From assembly GCA_016711105.1 (NCBI GenBank), contig JADJTO010000003.1:62001-126000 (forward strand): DNA of 64,000 nucleotides. The letters are read 5' to 3'. Source of the stretch: Micropruina sp. GTDB taxonomy: Bacteria > Actinomycetota > Actinomycetes > Propionibacteriales > Propionibacteriaceae. Under the pieces are notes generated by a model that ran no database searches, was not told the origin of the DNA, and saw only the letters and a list, made by a program, of their open reading frames with translations. Position 1 is the first letter of the stretch. Every line of letters starts with the position of its first letter. The translations under genes were made by a program, and so were the position numbers. Of the stretch, positions 28,501-37,437 are shown piece after piece.

Positions 28501-31500
28501 GCACGACGACGTGGCTGAACACCGGTCTTGGCAACGACGTGCTAGTGGTCGACCTGCAAGCCGGCCAGGACGGGTACCTCGTGCTCAACACCCAGGGTCC
28601 CAACGACAACGTCCTACCGCTGGGCACGAACCTGGTTGACGGCGACGAGCCGCTGGCCGGGGATCGGGTGTCCTTGGTCACGGTCAATGGAGTCACTCTG
28701 GCCCAGGATCGCTACGTGGTCAGCTCGTTGCTGGACAGCATCGGTCTCTTCGACTCCTTCCTCCCCGGGGATGCGGTCGCAGTGCAGGTGACCACGGTCA
28801 GCTCGACCACCGTCCGTTGCAGCGGGGCCGCGTCGGTGGACGTGTCCGTTCTCGGCAGCGGCACCTGGTCAGCTACCGGGTGCTGGTCAACGGAGTTGAG
28901 GTGCCGGCGACGCTGGTGGGCAACCTGCTGGAGTTCAACGCGGGCACGCAGCGCGACGGCGCCGACTCCTTCGTCGTTGTCGAAGTCACCCGCACCCACA
29001 CCGAGAACTTCACCCTGCTGCTGCCGGGCGGCTCGGACGACGACGACGTGTACGGGCAGAACTCGACCAGCCCGCTGGTCATCTTCGGTGGCCAGGGTGC
29101 CGACCAACTGCGCGGCGGCAGCGGCGGCGACCTGATCGTGGCCGACCGCGGACGCGTGCTCTGGTTCACCCCCGGCAGCGTGCCCCCTCTGATCGGGCTG
29201 ACCGACGCGGTGCTTACGCCTGCCCAGGTCGCCGCGCTCGAGGCGGTTGCTGTGGCGGTCTCCGGACACGGTGGCTTCGGCGACAAGACCGACGGCGTTG
29301 AGGGACGTCTGGTCGGCCTCGTGATCACCCTCGACCCCACAGTGGGTGGCGACGACACCGTCACCTCCGGGATCGGTTCAGACACCATCCTCGGTGGCGC
29401 TGGTGGCGACGACATCACCACCAACCGTGGCGAGACTGCCTCGGTCGCCGACGGCACGAACCTCGTGATCGCCGACCACGGCTTCATCGACTACGTCCTG
29501 CTCGACGGGGCCCCCCGCCGACCTCGACCGGATCTGGTCGATCGACCTCGCCTACGGAGGGGCCGACGATGTCACCACCGGCCGCGGCGACGACGTCGTC
29601 GTCGGCGGTAACGACGGCGACGATATTCACGCCGGTGACGGCTTCAACATCGTCCTGGGTGACAACGGACGCTTCACCGCCGTGGCGGACGAAACGCGTC
29701 GTTGGGGCAACCTGCCCATGGCCTCAGGACGGCTCGAGACGACCGAGGCCACGATTGGTGGCGCGGACGACATCACGACCGGCAGCGGCATCGACATCGT
29801 CCTGGGTGGCGCCCAGGGCGATGAGATCGACTTGGGTGACGCCGCCGACATCGCCATCGGCGACCACGGCTACATCGTCTGGGCGGTCCGCGCCGACGCC
29901 CTCAAGGTGATCGAAGCCACCGTGACCGACAACGCGACCGGCGGGTCCGATACGATCCGCGGCGCGGCGGCGAGGACGTCCTGATTGGCGGCACCGCCGG
30001 CGACGACGTCGACGGTGGCACCGGACGCGACCTGATCTTCGGCGACAACGTCTCCCTCAGCCGGGCGACCACCTTCGGCGACCACACCAGTCCGCGCTTC
30101 CGCGTACTGACCGGCTCCCAGATCTACTCCACCGCTCAGGCCGACGGCGGAACCGCCCTGGTCGACGGCACGTGGCAACTCGAACCGGGCGCGGTCACGG
30201 CCTGGACGGACTTCCAGATCAACCTGCTCGACCATGACGCAGCCACCCAGAGCGGCGCCACGGACCGGTTCGGGGACGACTACATCGCCGGTGGTGCGCA
30301 AGGCGACATGATCTTCGCCCAGTTGGGCAACGACGTCGTCCAGGGCGACGGATCGATCGAGGTGACCTCGACCGGCGGCGTTCGGGTCGGTGCCTCGCGG
30401 AACGCGTCCGGCTACCTGGTGATCAACCCCTCCTTCGAGGCCGCCAGCGATGGCGACGACTACATCGAGGGTGGCGGTGGCCGGGACTTGCTGTTCGGCG
30501 GCTTGGGCCGGGACGACCTGATCGGCGGCAGCTCGGACTTGTACTCGCTGACCACCATGGGACGTCGTCCCGACGTCAGCGACGTGATCTTCGGTGGGGC
30601 CGGCACCGACATCGGCCGCAACGACGACACCTCCCTGCACGGCGTCGACTCCGACACCATCGTCGGCGACAACGGGAACATTCTCCGGCTGGTTGCGGTG
30701 TCCGCCGGAGTCAGCAGCTACCGGACCTTCACCTACGACACCTACGGCAGCACCGGCGGAGAGATCCGCCTGCTGCCGAGGGCCGTCGTCCTGCTCGACT
30801 ACACCCCCGGCGGGCCGGATTCAGCTCCCAGTCAGTTCCCGGGCACGACCAACTCCTCGGCCGCTGGAACGGGCGTGGTCGACATCTGGGGCCTGGACGA
30901 GGCGCACGGCGAATCCGGGGACGACACGATCTACCTCGGTGGCGGCAACGACGTGGCCTTCGGGGACGCCGGCGACGACGACATCATCGGCGGCTGGGGC
31001 CACGACTGGCTCTCCGGAGGCACCGGGGTCGACGGTCTCCTCGGTGACGACGGACGCATCCTGACCAGCCGCAACGGCTCCAGCGAGCCGCTCAACGGTG
31101 TGGCCACCGCGCGCACCCAGATCACGATCAACACGCCGGGCAAGATCCAGACCGCCACCCTGTACCCGAGCGGGCAACTGAACAAGTCGGCCGACCTGAC
31201 CCCGTTCGCCCTGGACGGCAACCTGGCCAATCCGCTGTTCGTCCCCGGCTACGCCAACGACGTGATCTTCGGCGGTTGGGACGGCGACTTCATCCACGCC
31301 GGTTCCGGTGACGACGCGGTATCCGGGGCCGAGGCCCAGCTGCACTCCTACGCCCCGACCTACACGCTGCTCCCCAACAACGGCGGCCTGGTGGCCTCGG
31401 GCCTGATCGAAACCGGCTGGTCTCGGCCGTTCAACGATGGCAGCCTGCTCGGCTTCGATCTGATCCGGGGTGCGTTCAACCTCTACGACGAGTACGACCC

Positions 31501-34060
31501 GAAGCGGCTGATCCTGCTCCTGGCCAACGGCACCCTGAGCAAGACCGGCGCCGGCGCCCAGTGGTTCCTCAACCACCTGAACGAGGGACGCTCCAGCGGC
31601 ACCGGCGTCGGAATTCTCACCGACGGCGACGACGTGGCTTTCGGTGACCACGGCCACGACTGGATCAGCGGTGGCACCGGACGCGACACCCTGTGGGGCG
31701 GTTGGGGCAACGACCTACTCAACGCCGACGACATCCTGACCACCTCCAACGGGCTCAACGACACGCCCGACACCAACACGTCCTATGAGGACCGCGCCTA
31801 CGGCGGCGCCGGCCTCGACATCCTGATCGGGAACACCGGCGGCGATCGCCTGATCGACTTTGTCGGGGAGTTCAACAGCTACATCGTTCCCTTCTCGCCC
31901 TTCGGCATCAACACGGTGTCGCGGCAACTGATGCCGGGCCTGCCCGAGTTCCTGCTCGCCCTGGCCACGGCCCAAGGTTTGGACCGGACGCTGGTCGGAG
32001 CCCTGGACGCCTCCTACGCCCGTGGGGGAGAGCCCTTCGGCGAAATGGGCATCGTGCTGCAGCAGGACGACGCGTGGCAGGCACAGACCGGTGGCCCGCG
32101 TGACCCGCAGCCGGGAACGGTGCCCGGTGGCCCGCGCGACGTGCTCCGCTCGGCCACCTTCGGCAGCACGGCGACCCTGGACGGCTTCTTCGTCGACTCC
32201 GGGAGCTTCACGATCAGCGCGGTGCGCTCCAGGTGGCCGCGGCCAGCCTGGGCATGGACGCCGCCGCCGTGTTCTACGTCGACGACTACCTGCCGGTCTA
32301 CTACGAACTCGCGGCCGCGGTCGCGGTGCAGAAGCCGACTGGCGGCTGGAAGGCGAACGCCTTCATGATCTTCGACTACTTCACCCCACCGACTTCAAGT
32401 TCGCCGGCATCGACGTCGCCACCAACAAGCCGTGATCGGCCACCGGAATTCCAGCGGTTGGATCTACGACGTCCAGGCGACACCGCGGAGCTTCAAGGCG
32501 GACACCTACTACGACCTGTTGCTGGCGGTGAACGGCACGGCGGTCACGCTCAGCGTCGGAGGTTCGCAGGCGCTCTCTTACACCTTCGGCGCCCGTGTGA
32601 TCAACGGGCAGGCCAACGGGTTGAACAAGGGCATGACCGGGATGGGCTCGAACAACGCCCGGGGCACCTTCGACTCGGTCAGCGTCCGGGTGCTGGCGCC
32701 GCAGATGACCTACGACAAGACGACGAACCTGACCACGGGCACCGGCCCGCTGAGCACCCCGCTGAGCGGCACCTGGAGCCGCGGCACCGCCGGGTACGCC
32801 GGCACCCCGAGCTCGACCAGCAACGCGCTGGTGCTGGCCAACCTCGGCACCGCTCTGGCCTCGACCTCCTGGCTGGAGGTGACGAGCCTGCTGAAGACCG
32901 CGGGCATCGCCGGGATCGCCTTCGACACCTACTCCACCAGCGAGTTCAAGTTCGTCGCTCTGGACGTGGTCGGGCAGCGCGTCGTGATCGGCCACGTCGA
33001 TCCCCGCCGCGGCTGGGCCATCGACGCGACCATCCCGTGGATCCTGAAGGCGACCAGCAGCTACTCGGTGACGATGACCCTCAAGGGCGCCTCCACGAGC
33101 GTCACCGTCGGCGGCCAGTTCGCGGCCAGCTTCGGCTTCAATGGCGGCGTGGTCGACGGTGGCTTCGGGCTCCTGGCCCGCGGCACTTCCGGCACCTTCA
33201 CCTCCCTGCGGATTCGTTCCAGCGATGTCGCCTTGGCGAGTAGCGGGTCCGCCATCCGGGCCAGTTCGATCGGTCCAGGCAGCGACGAGCCCCCTTGACT
33301 GAAGGGCAGCTTCAGGTCGCGCTGGTCGGGGCTCGTAAGTATTGGACCGACCGAGGGGCGTCGACCCCGCTCCTGGCCCAGGTCAGGGTGGTGCTCGCGG
33401 ACCTGCCCGGTGACCTGCTCGCGCGGATCGACCTCGACACCGAGAACCCGGCCACCCCCGCCAGCGCAGAGGTGCCCGCGAGCGCGGAGATCCCGGCCTC
33501 TCCGGCGGTTCGGGGCCGTGATCTCCGTTGACAGCGATGCCGCCGGCTGGGGCTGGAGCCGGTTCGACCTGATCCGGGTGCTCGCCCACGAACTCGGGCA
33601 CCTCCTCGGCCAGGGCCACTCGGACACCGGCGTGATGCTGGACGTCCTCGACCCGAAGGCCGTGGGCACCGATCCCGACGTGCCCGACCCCGAGGTGCCC
33701 GACCCTGAGCCCCAAGTCACCCAACCTGGGGGCGGGGGACGCCCGTCAACTGAGCAGCCAGCCCCGGGCTCAGTCGACGTCCCCCCGCTGGTTCGCCCAC
33801 GCCCCGAGGTCCCGCCAGCGGACCCCACTGAGGGGCCCACTGAGGTTCCTCCGGTCGGCTCCGAAGGCGGTTCCTCCACCGCCCCGGTGCCTTCCGGAGG
33901 CGGGGGCGACCGCACCCCGCAAGACCCGGGTGCCGCTGCCGCCGTCTCCCCCTGGGTGTGGCTGGGCTCGGGGACGCTGGGCTGGATGGTGCTGATCGTG
34001 GGCGTCACCCTGTGGCGTCGCCGTCTGTCCGCAGTGGGCCCGGTTACGCTGCTCGCGTGA
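1..34060 (+). CDS. Giant repeat-rich surface protein, 5' end outside the window, read through about 12 apparent frameshifts
   Basis: The frame is open from base 1 and the same kind of protein continues to a TGA at 34058-34060, giving more than 11,300 residues. Neighbouring frames join seamlessly at about 4590-4615, 5162, 26674, 28141, 28863, 29512-29517 (C6 run), 29955-29968, 32219, 32386 (C run), 32423, 33290-33294 (C5 run) and 33480-33505; one-base corrections restore domain sequence on both sides. Domain order: beta-strand repeats, FG-GAP, repeats, FG-GAP, repeats, Ig-like modules, beta-rich region, RTX-like repeats, Calx-beta-like modules, RTX-like repeats, two beta-sandwiches, metzincin-like domain, Pro-rich stalk, membrane anchor. 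Inference: a calcium-stabilised cell-surface fibre or adhesin, possibly with a proteolytic C-terminal domain. From memory, similar domain mixes occur in giant proteins of Planctomycetes. It could instead be a decayed gene, but the frame breaks in unrelated genes argue for sequence errors. Confidence 0.8.
4617..5650 (+). other. FG-GAP (beta-propeller/integrin-like) repeat block 1
   Basis: Seven or so copies of the calcium-binding core occur, such as GDLNGDGLVDLLLG, DLDNDGRRDVVLI, GDVNGDGLADVVVG, DLNNDGVLDLL, GDVNADGFTDVLI and GDVDGDGTLDVILG. These match FG-GAP/VCBS repeats, which fold as beta-propellers. The block interrupts the beta-strand repeat array and spans two of the apparent frame breaks. 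Confidence 0.85.
5655..7480 (+). repeat. Beta-strand repeat array B
   Basis: The repeat of array A resumes after the first FG-GAP block, with four to five units (for example the AGPYLRVEGTDLVLSMFGQ strand at about 7130-7190). A variant unit at about 5990-6300 contains a FLGQGPGF-type insert like the variant unit in array A. Confidence 0.75.
7490..8395 (+). other. FG-GAP repeat block 2
   Basis: A second propeller-type block contains ADVNGDGRADVVLG, GDLDGDSRPELLVG, GDLDGINGADVLVG, DLNADGDLDLFVG and DVDGNGTIDLV. It has six recognisable Asp-rich loops, close to the seven-blade count of FG-GAP propellers, and again sits between beta-strand repeats. Confidence 0.85.
8400..12870 (+). repeat. Beta-strand repeat array C
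   Basis: About a dozen more units of the same repeat follow, including LPAGPYLKIVGDPIRI at about 8415 and APAGPYLRVQAGSIG at about 11075. One unit at 11455-11760 carries a different insert with a DVNANGRID calcium-loop-like motif. The array ends near 12870. Confidence 0.75.
12890..18590 (+). other. Ig-like / calcium-dependent beta-sandwich modules
   Basis: Roughly eight to nine modules of 150-200 residues share a pattern: a Pro-Thr linker with DPxxGxxIDAGxxNGRxYxDIxF, then a D(A)ASIxDxxxEFxLxG strand, then a YRYxFxGxxxxGxVxVxFxAGxWxD end. This resembles bacterial Ig-like surface modules. The exact family cannot be fixed by eye. Confidence 0.6.
18595..21055 (+). other. Large beta-rich region without a recognised family
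   Basis: About 820 residues have long amphipathic strands and repeated hydrophobic-Gly patterns (for example FIELSGGILLQ, LTGELSFGSGSARLVYG, FASGSGFVDI). It differs from the upstream repeats in lacking the GPYLR and GLAG signatures. I do not recognise the fold. Confidence 0.5.
21060..25110 (+). other. RTX-like Gly/Asp-rich calcium-binding region 1
   Basis: Motifs of the RTX nonapeptide type GGxGxDxLx occur in runs, such as GGSGNDVLS, GGVGEDVLS, GGADNDQLQG and LDGGSENDRITGG, separated by longer units of the type GSGNDTFTISSTHAG and NGGTGNDTFRIG. RTX repeats bind calcium and fold as parallel beta-rolls outside the cell. Confidence 0.8.
25120..27150 (+). other. Calx-beta-like modules
   Basis: Three modules follow the Calx-beta layout: a DDESAxVVV or WDGDTQGVVV start, an NEATGA or EGATAG segment, a YTVRLSRLP or SYTVRLQAPGETV strand, and a WATGQTVTV or WMPQTVTVIAKQD strand with a following DxxxEGxH loop. 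One frame break (an extra C at about 26674) falls inside the third module, and removing it restores the motif. Confidence 0.7.
27170..32140 (+). other. RTX-like Gly/Asp-rich region 2
   Basis: A second long series of GGxGxDxI and GDAGDDDIIGGWG-type motifs is broken by longer loops, with five apparent frame breaks (28141, 28863, 29512-29517, 29955-29968, and one at its edge at 32219). Blocks such as DDVTTGRGDDVVVGGND and GTGRDTLWGGWGNDLLN are typical calcium-binding beta-roll repeats. Confidence 0.75.
32150..33290 (+). other. Two related beta-sandwich (concanavalin/LamG-like) domains in tandem
   Basis: Two copies share the pattern FKFAGIDVATNK-VIGH then SxKADTYYDLLLAVNG (first) and FKFVALDVVGQRVVIGH then LKATSSYSVTMTLKG (second), each ending in a SFGFNGG or SYTFGAR-like strand. 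This is the layout of concanavalin-like carbohydrate-binding sandwiches. The first copy is cut by three apparent frame breaks near 32219, 32386 and 32423. Confidence 0.55.
33295..33690 (+). other. C-terminal metzincin-like metalloprotease domain of the giant protein
   Basis: After a C5 run that breaks the frame at 33290-33294 the protein continues with VLADLPGDLLARIDLD, then SVDSDAAGWGW and LIRVLAHELGHLLGQGH (zinc motif HExxHxxGxxH at 33587-33619), followed by a GVMLD Met-turn-like segment. All three histidines and the glutamate are present. The domain is short (about 120 residues), so activity is uncertain; it could be a structural relic. Confidence 0.65.
33690..34060 (+). other. Pro/Gly-rich stalk and C-terminal membrane anchor
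   Basis: About 85 residues rich in Pro, Glu, Asp and Gly (PDVPDPEVPDPEPQV and similar) lead to one hydrophobic segment of about 20 residues (WVWLGSGTLGWMVLIVGVTL) and then RRR with a short tail. This is the architecture of a wall-spanning, membrane-anchored surface protein. No LPXTG sortase motif is visible. Confidence 0.75.
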
Positions 34061-35352
34061 CCCGGACCGCACCGCGCCTCGCAGGGCTGTTGACCGCCCT
34101 GCTGCTCACTGCCTGCAGCGTGCCCGCACCGTCGCCCTCGCTCAGCCCATCAATCGATCCCGAACTTGCCCGGCGGGCCGCCTGCGCCGGCGCGGTGCAG
34201 GGCGTGGTGGACGCCGTCCGGCTCTTCGTCGAGCCGTACAACGTCACCCAACCGTCGGCGACGCCGTCCACGACAACGTCTCCAACGGCGTCCCCGACAC
34301 CGGGCGAGGTCGACATCCAGTCCTCCCTGGAGCAGGCGCAGCGGACGATCCGGGCCAACAAGTGTGACGAGAAGGATTTCACCACCGACCTCGAACTGCG
34401 GCTGGCCGGTGTGACCACCCGCGGCCCGGTGGCGGGAGCGGTGCTGCGCCGGCTCTCAGCCGGCATGACCGGACAGATCGGGGAGCAGGTCGGGGTGATC
34501 GAGGTGGCCATCGGGGATGACCTGGCCCTCGTCATCTCCCGGGCACCGGCCGGCGCCACCCTGATGCTGCCCGCGGGCACGGTCAAACTCAGTGAACCGT
34601 TGGTGCTGTTGGACGGGGTGATCATCGTGGGTGCCGGACGATCAGCCACCGTCCTGACCACGAGCGCTGCGGACGCGGGGATCTTCGTGCTCACCGCCGA
34701 CCTGGTCTCGATCAACGACCTGACCCTGCGCCGGGTGGGTAAGGCGATCGGCTCGGGCATCGTGACCGGGCCCCAGGCCGTGCTCAGTCTTTCCTCGGTC
34801 CGGGTGCTGGGGGCTCGCGCCGGCAAGGACAACCAGGGCGGCGCGGGCGTGCAGTTGAGCGCCGAGGGCTCCCAGGCCGCCGGTCGAGGCACCACGCTGG
34901 AGGTGACCGACTCGATCTTCGAAAACAACGCGTGGACGGGCATCGCCGCCAGCGGCGGTCATCGGGTGAGCATCGTCAGTTCGCGGTTCTCCAACAACAA
35001 GCAGTGCGGGATCTGCTTTCTCGACGGCAGCGAGGGCTCAGTCAGCGGGAGCCGCTTCGAGCGCAACGGGATCGGGGTCGCGGTGATCGGCGACGCCACC
35101 CCGACGATCGCCAACAACCGGATCACCGCGGGGGACGTCGGGATCCAGAGCAGTGGCACCGCCCGGCCCAGCATCGATCGCAACACGATCAGCGGGTCCA
35201 CCCGGGCGGCCGTCATCTACACCGACAAGGCGGCCGGCACCCTGGGTCACACCACCTGCCAAAAAGTCCGCTACGGCATCGTGCTGGGCCGCAGCAGCGT
35301 GCCGACCCTGATCGACAACACGTGTTCGCTGGTGCGAGGCGGGGAATCGTGA
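34057..35352 (+). CDS. Secreted lipoprotein with right-handed parallel beta-helix domain
   Basis: The start is the GTG at 34057, which overlaps the stop of the giant gene as GTGA and suggests translational coupling. The 431-residue product has an N-terminal signal with lipobox LTAC (Cys about residue 19), then a Ser/Pro/Thr-rich linker, an alpha-helical part to about residue 150, and a C-terminal beta-helix built of short repeats such as VTDSIFENNAWTGIAASGG, VSIVSSRFSNNKQCGI and PTIANNRITAGDVGIQSSG. These match the pectate-lyase-like beta-helix and NosD-type repeats. No catalytic residues are obvious. Probable site: outer face of the membrane. The coupling implies a shared job with the giant surface protein, for example anchoring or matrix binding; that is inference. 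Confidence 0.85.
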   Translation: MTRTAPRLAGLLTALLLTACSVPAPSPSLSPSIDPELARRAACAGAVQGVVDAVRLFVEPYNVTQPSATPSTTTSPTASPTPGEVDIQSSLEQAQRTIRANKCDEKDFTTDLELRLAGVTTRGPVAGAVLRRLSAGMTGQIGEQVGVIEVAIGDDLALVISRAPAGATLMLPAGTVKLSEPLVLLDGVIIVGAGRSATVLTTSAADAGIFVLTADLVSINDLTLRRVGKAIGSGIVTGPQAVLSLSSVRVLGARAGKDNQGGAGVQLSAEGSQAAGRGTTLEVTDSIFENNAWTGIAASGGHRVSIVSSRFSNNKQCGICFLDGSEGSVSGSRFERNGIGVAVIGDATPTIANNRITAGDVGIQSSGTARPSIDRNTISGSTRAAVIYTDKAAGTLGHTTCQKVRYGIVLGRSSVPTLIDNTCSLVRGGES

Positions 35353-35447
35353 CTGGCGGCCGAGAAGCGTTGCGGGCACAATAGGGCCAACTCCACCGAA
35401 GGCTGAGCGTGCAGGGGAAGGCATAACTCAGCTGATGGGGGAGACCG

Positions 35448-35945
35448 ATGGACCGCACTCAAGGAGTCGTCCAGATTCATTCGGCGCCGTCCGCACTGCT
35501 CCCACACGTGGAGTGGGCCGTGGGTGGCGCCTGTGGCATGCCCGTGCACTTCCACTGGGCAGATCAGCCCGCCGAGCGGGCCAGCAAGCGCGCCGAGTAC
35601 GCCTGGAGCGGCCCGATCGGCACCGCGGCAAAGATCGCCAGCGCGCTGAAAGGCTGGCAGCGGCTCCGGTTTGAGGTGACCGAAGAGCCCACCGCCGACT
35701 CAGAGGGCGTCCGCTACGCCTACACCCCAACGCTTGGGGTGTTCACCGGCGCGATGGGCCGCCACGGGGACATCTACGTCCACGAAGAGCGGCTGAAGAA
35801 GGCCATGGTCACCGCAGCACTCGGCGGTGAGTCCTTGGCGGACGCGTTGGACGCCCTACTGGGCACCGCCTGGGATGCCGAACTGGAGACGTTCCGGCAT
35901 GCCGGGGACGGAGTTCCGGTCCGCTGGCTGCACCAGGTGGTCTAG
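35448..35945 (+). CDS. DUF3145 family protein
   Basis: The 165-residue product has the DUF3145 signature: HSAPSALLPHVEWAVGG near the N-terminus, a central WQRLRFEVTEE strand, and YTPTLGVFTGAMGRHGDIYVHEERLK, ending in RWLHQVV. The length fits the family, which is nearly confined to actinomycetes and has no assigned function. A GGGGGAG ribosome binding site sits 4-5 bases before the ATG. It stands alone between the beta-helix lipoprotein and a terminator. Confidence 0.9.
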   Translation: MDRTQGVVQIHSAPSALLPHVEWAVGGACGMPVHFHWADQPAERASKRAEYAWSGPIGTAAKIASALKGWQRLRFEVTEEPTADSEGVRYAYTPTLGVFTGAMGRHGDIYVHEERLKKAMVTAALGGESLADALDALLGTAWDAELETFRHAGDGVPVRWLHQVV

Positions 35946-35955
35946 CCACAAGCAG

Positions 35956-35993
35956 AGCAACGCCCCGGAACCCTGAGGTCTCGGGGCGTTGCT
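35956..35993. terminator. Bidirectional rho-independent-type terminator
   Basis: Perfect 12-bp arms AGCAACGCCCCG (35956-35967) and CGGGGCGTTGCT (35982-35993) enclose a 14-base loop. The hairpin lies between the converging DUF3145 gene and fabF, so it can end transcription from both sides. Only a weak T-tract follows on the + strand. Confidence 0.85.
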
Positions 35994-36017
35994 GTGTCTT
36001 CTCAGCGGGCGAACTTG

Positions 36018-37274
36018 TCAGCGAGTGACGTTCTGGTTGGTCACCGCGATCGCCACGTTATGGCCGCCGAAACCGAACGAGTTGTTGATCGCGGCCAGGT
36101 CGCCCTCAGGCAGGTCCCGGGCCACGTTCGCGGCCACATCGATCGGCAGGTCGGGTTCGGGATCGACCAGGTTGATCGTCGGCGGGATCCGACGGTGGTA
36201 GAGAGCCAGGGTGGTGGCGATGGTCTCGAGTGCTCCGGCGCCACCGAGCAAGTGTCCGGTCATCGACTTCGTGCTGGTGACCACCACGTTGTCGGTGGCA
36301 GCGCCGAGCGCGGTGCGGATCGAGCCGGCTTCGGTCATGTCGCCCTGGGGGGTCGAGGTGCCGTGCGCGTTGACGTGCCGGATGTCGCTGGCGGCCAGAC
36401 CGGAATCCTTCAACGCCTTCAGCATCGCGGTCGATTGGCCCGCGCCGCTGGGGTCGGGCTGCACCATGTCGTGGCTGTCGGCGGTGATCCCGGCCCCGGC
36501 GATGGTGCCGTAGATCTTGGCCCCGCGGGCCAGCGCGCTTTCCAGGGTTTCGATCACCATCACGGCGGCCCCTTCACCCATGACGAAGCCGTCACGGCCG
36601 CGGTCCCACGGACGCGAGGCGCCTTCGGGATCGTCATTACGCCGACTCAGCGCGTGCATCTGAGCGAACGCGGCGATCGGCAGCGGATGAATCGTCGCCT
36701 CACAGCCACCGACGACGACCAGGTCGGCCCGTCCGAGACGAATCATGTCCAAGCCCAGCGAGATCGCCTCGTTGGACGAGGCGCAGGCCGACACGGGCGC
36801 GTGGACGCCGGCCTTGGCGTGCACCGACAGGCCCACGTTCGCGGCCGGGGCATTGGCCATCAGCATCGGGATGGTGAACGGGCTGACCCGACGGGCGCCC
36901 TTGTCGCGCTGCAGGTCCCAGTTGCCCAGCAGGGAGTGCAGGCCGCCGATGCCGGAGGCCAGAGAGACGGCCACCCGCTCCGGGTCGAGGTCGTTGTCGC
37001 CCTCCCAGGAGAAGCCGGCATCTTCCCAGGCTTCCTTGGCGGCGATCATCGCCATCTGCGTCGAGCGATCGAGGCGGCGGGCCTGCACCCGCGGGATGAC
37101 GTCCCCCGGGTCGACCATCGCGGTGGCGGCGAACTTGACCGGGAGTTCGTCGACCCAGGCCTCGGTGATCAACCGCACGCCGGAGCGTCCGGCCAACATT
37201 CCGGCCCAGGTGGACTCCAGGTCGCCGCCCAGTGGCGTGGTTGCGCCGAGTCCGGTGATGACAACGGTGGTCAT
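36018..37274 (-). CDS. fabF: 3-oxoacyl-[acyl-carrier-protein] synthase II
   Basis: This is the condensing enzyme of fatty-acid elongation: it joins acyl groups with malonyl-ACP in the cytosolic type II system. The 418-residue protein has the Cys-His-His triad: C164 in SACASS, H304 in NAHGTSTPQGD and H341 in KSMTGHLLGGAG, plus the C-terminal INNSFGFGGHN. Length is normal for FabF. It is the last gene of the leftward fabD-fabH-acpP-fabF cluster, 163 bases after acpP, with its own GGGAGAA ribosome binding site. In mycobacteria the homologues are kasA/kasB. Confidence 0.97.
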   Translation of the reverse strand: MTTVVITGLGATTPLGGDLESTWAGMLAGRSGVRLITEAWVDELPVKFAATAMVDPGDVIPRVQARRLDRSTQMAMIAAKEAWEDAGFSWEGDNDLDPERVAVSLASGIGGLHSLLGNWDLQRDKGARRVSPFTIPMLMANAPAANVGLSVHAKAGVHAPVSACASSNEAISLGLDMIRLGRADLVVVGGCEATIHPLPIAAFAQMHALSRRNDDPEGASRPWDRGRDGFVMGEGAAVMVIETLESALARGAKIYGTIAGAGITADSHDMVQPDPSGAGQSTAMLKALKDSGLAASDIRHVNAHGTSTPQGDMTEAGSIRTALGAATDNVVVTSTKSMTGHLLGGAGALETIATTLALYHRRIPPTINLVDPEPDLPIDVAANVARDLPEGDLAAINNSFGFGGHNVAIAVTNQNVTR

Positions 37275-37355
37275 GGTTTTTCTCCCAGTCGATGGTGGGT
37301 GTGAAGGGCTTACCAGAGCCCCGGATCGCGGATGACGGGTGGAGGGATGGCCCGA

Positions 37356-37388
37356 GGACCGCCTCCCGGTGACTCCGGAAGGCGGTCC
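37356..37388 (-). promoter_or_regulatory. Hairpin between acpP and fabF
   Basis: Arms GGACCGCCT (37356-37364) and AGGCGGTCC (37380-37388) form a perfect 9-bp stem with a 15-base loop. No U-tract follows in the transcript direction, so it is more likely a partial terminator or 3'-end stabiliser. It could keep acpP transcripts more abundant than fabF, as acyl carrier protein is needed in excess. Role inferred. Confidence 0.5.
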
Positions 37389-37437
37389 GGACGGTTCGTG
37401 CGGGCCATTGATCGGCCCACCAGCACGAGCCGACAGG

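Noticed and set aside
33958..34056. Upstream extension of the lipoprotein frame
   Set aside because: It lies inside the giant gene's anchor region, and only the GTG at 34057 places a signal peptide and lipobox at the N-terminus.
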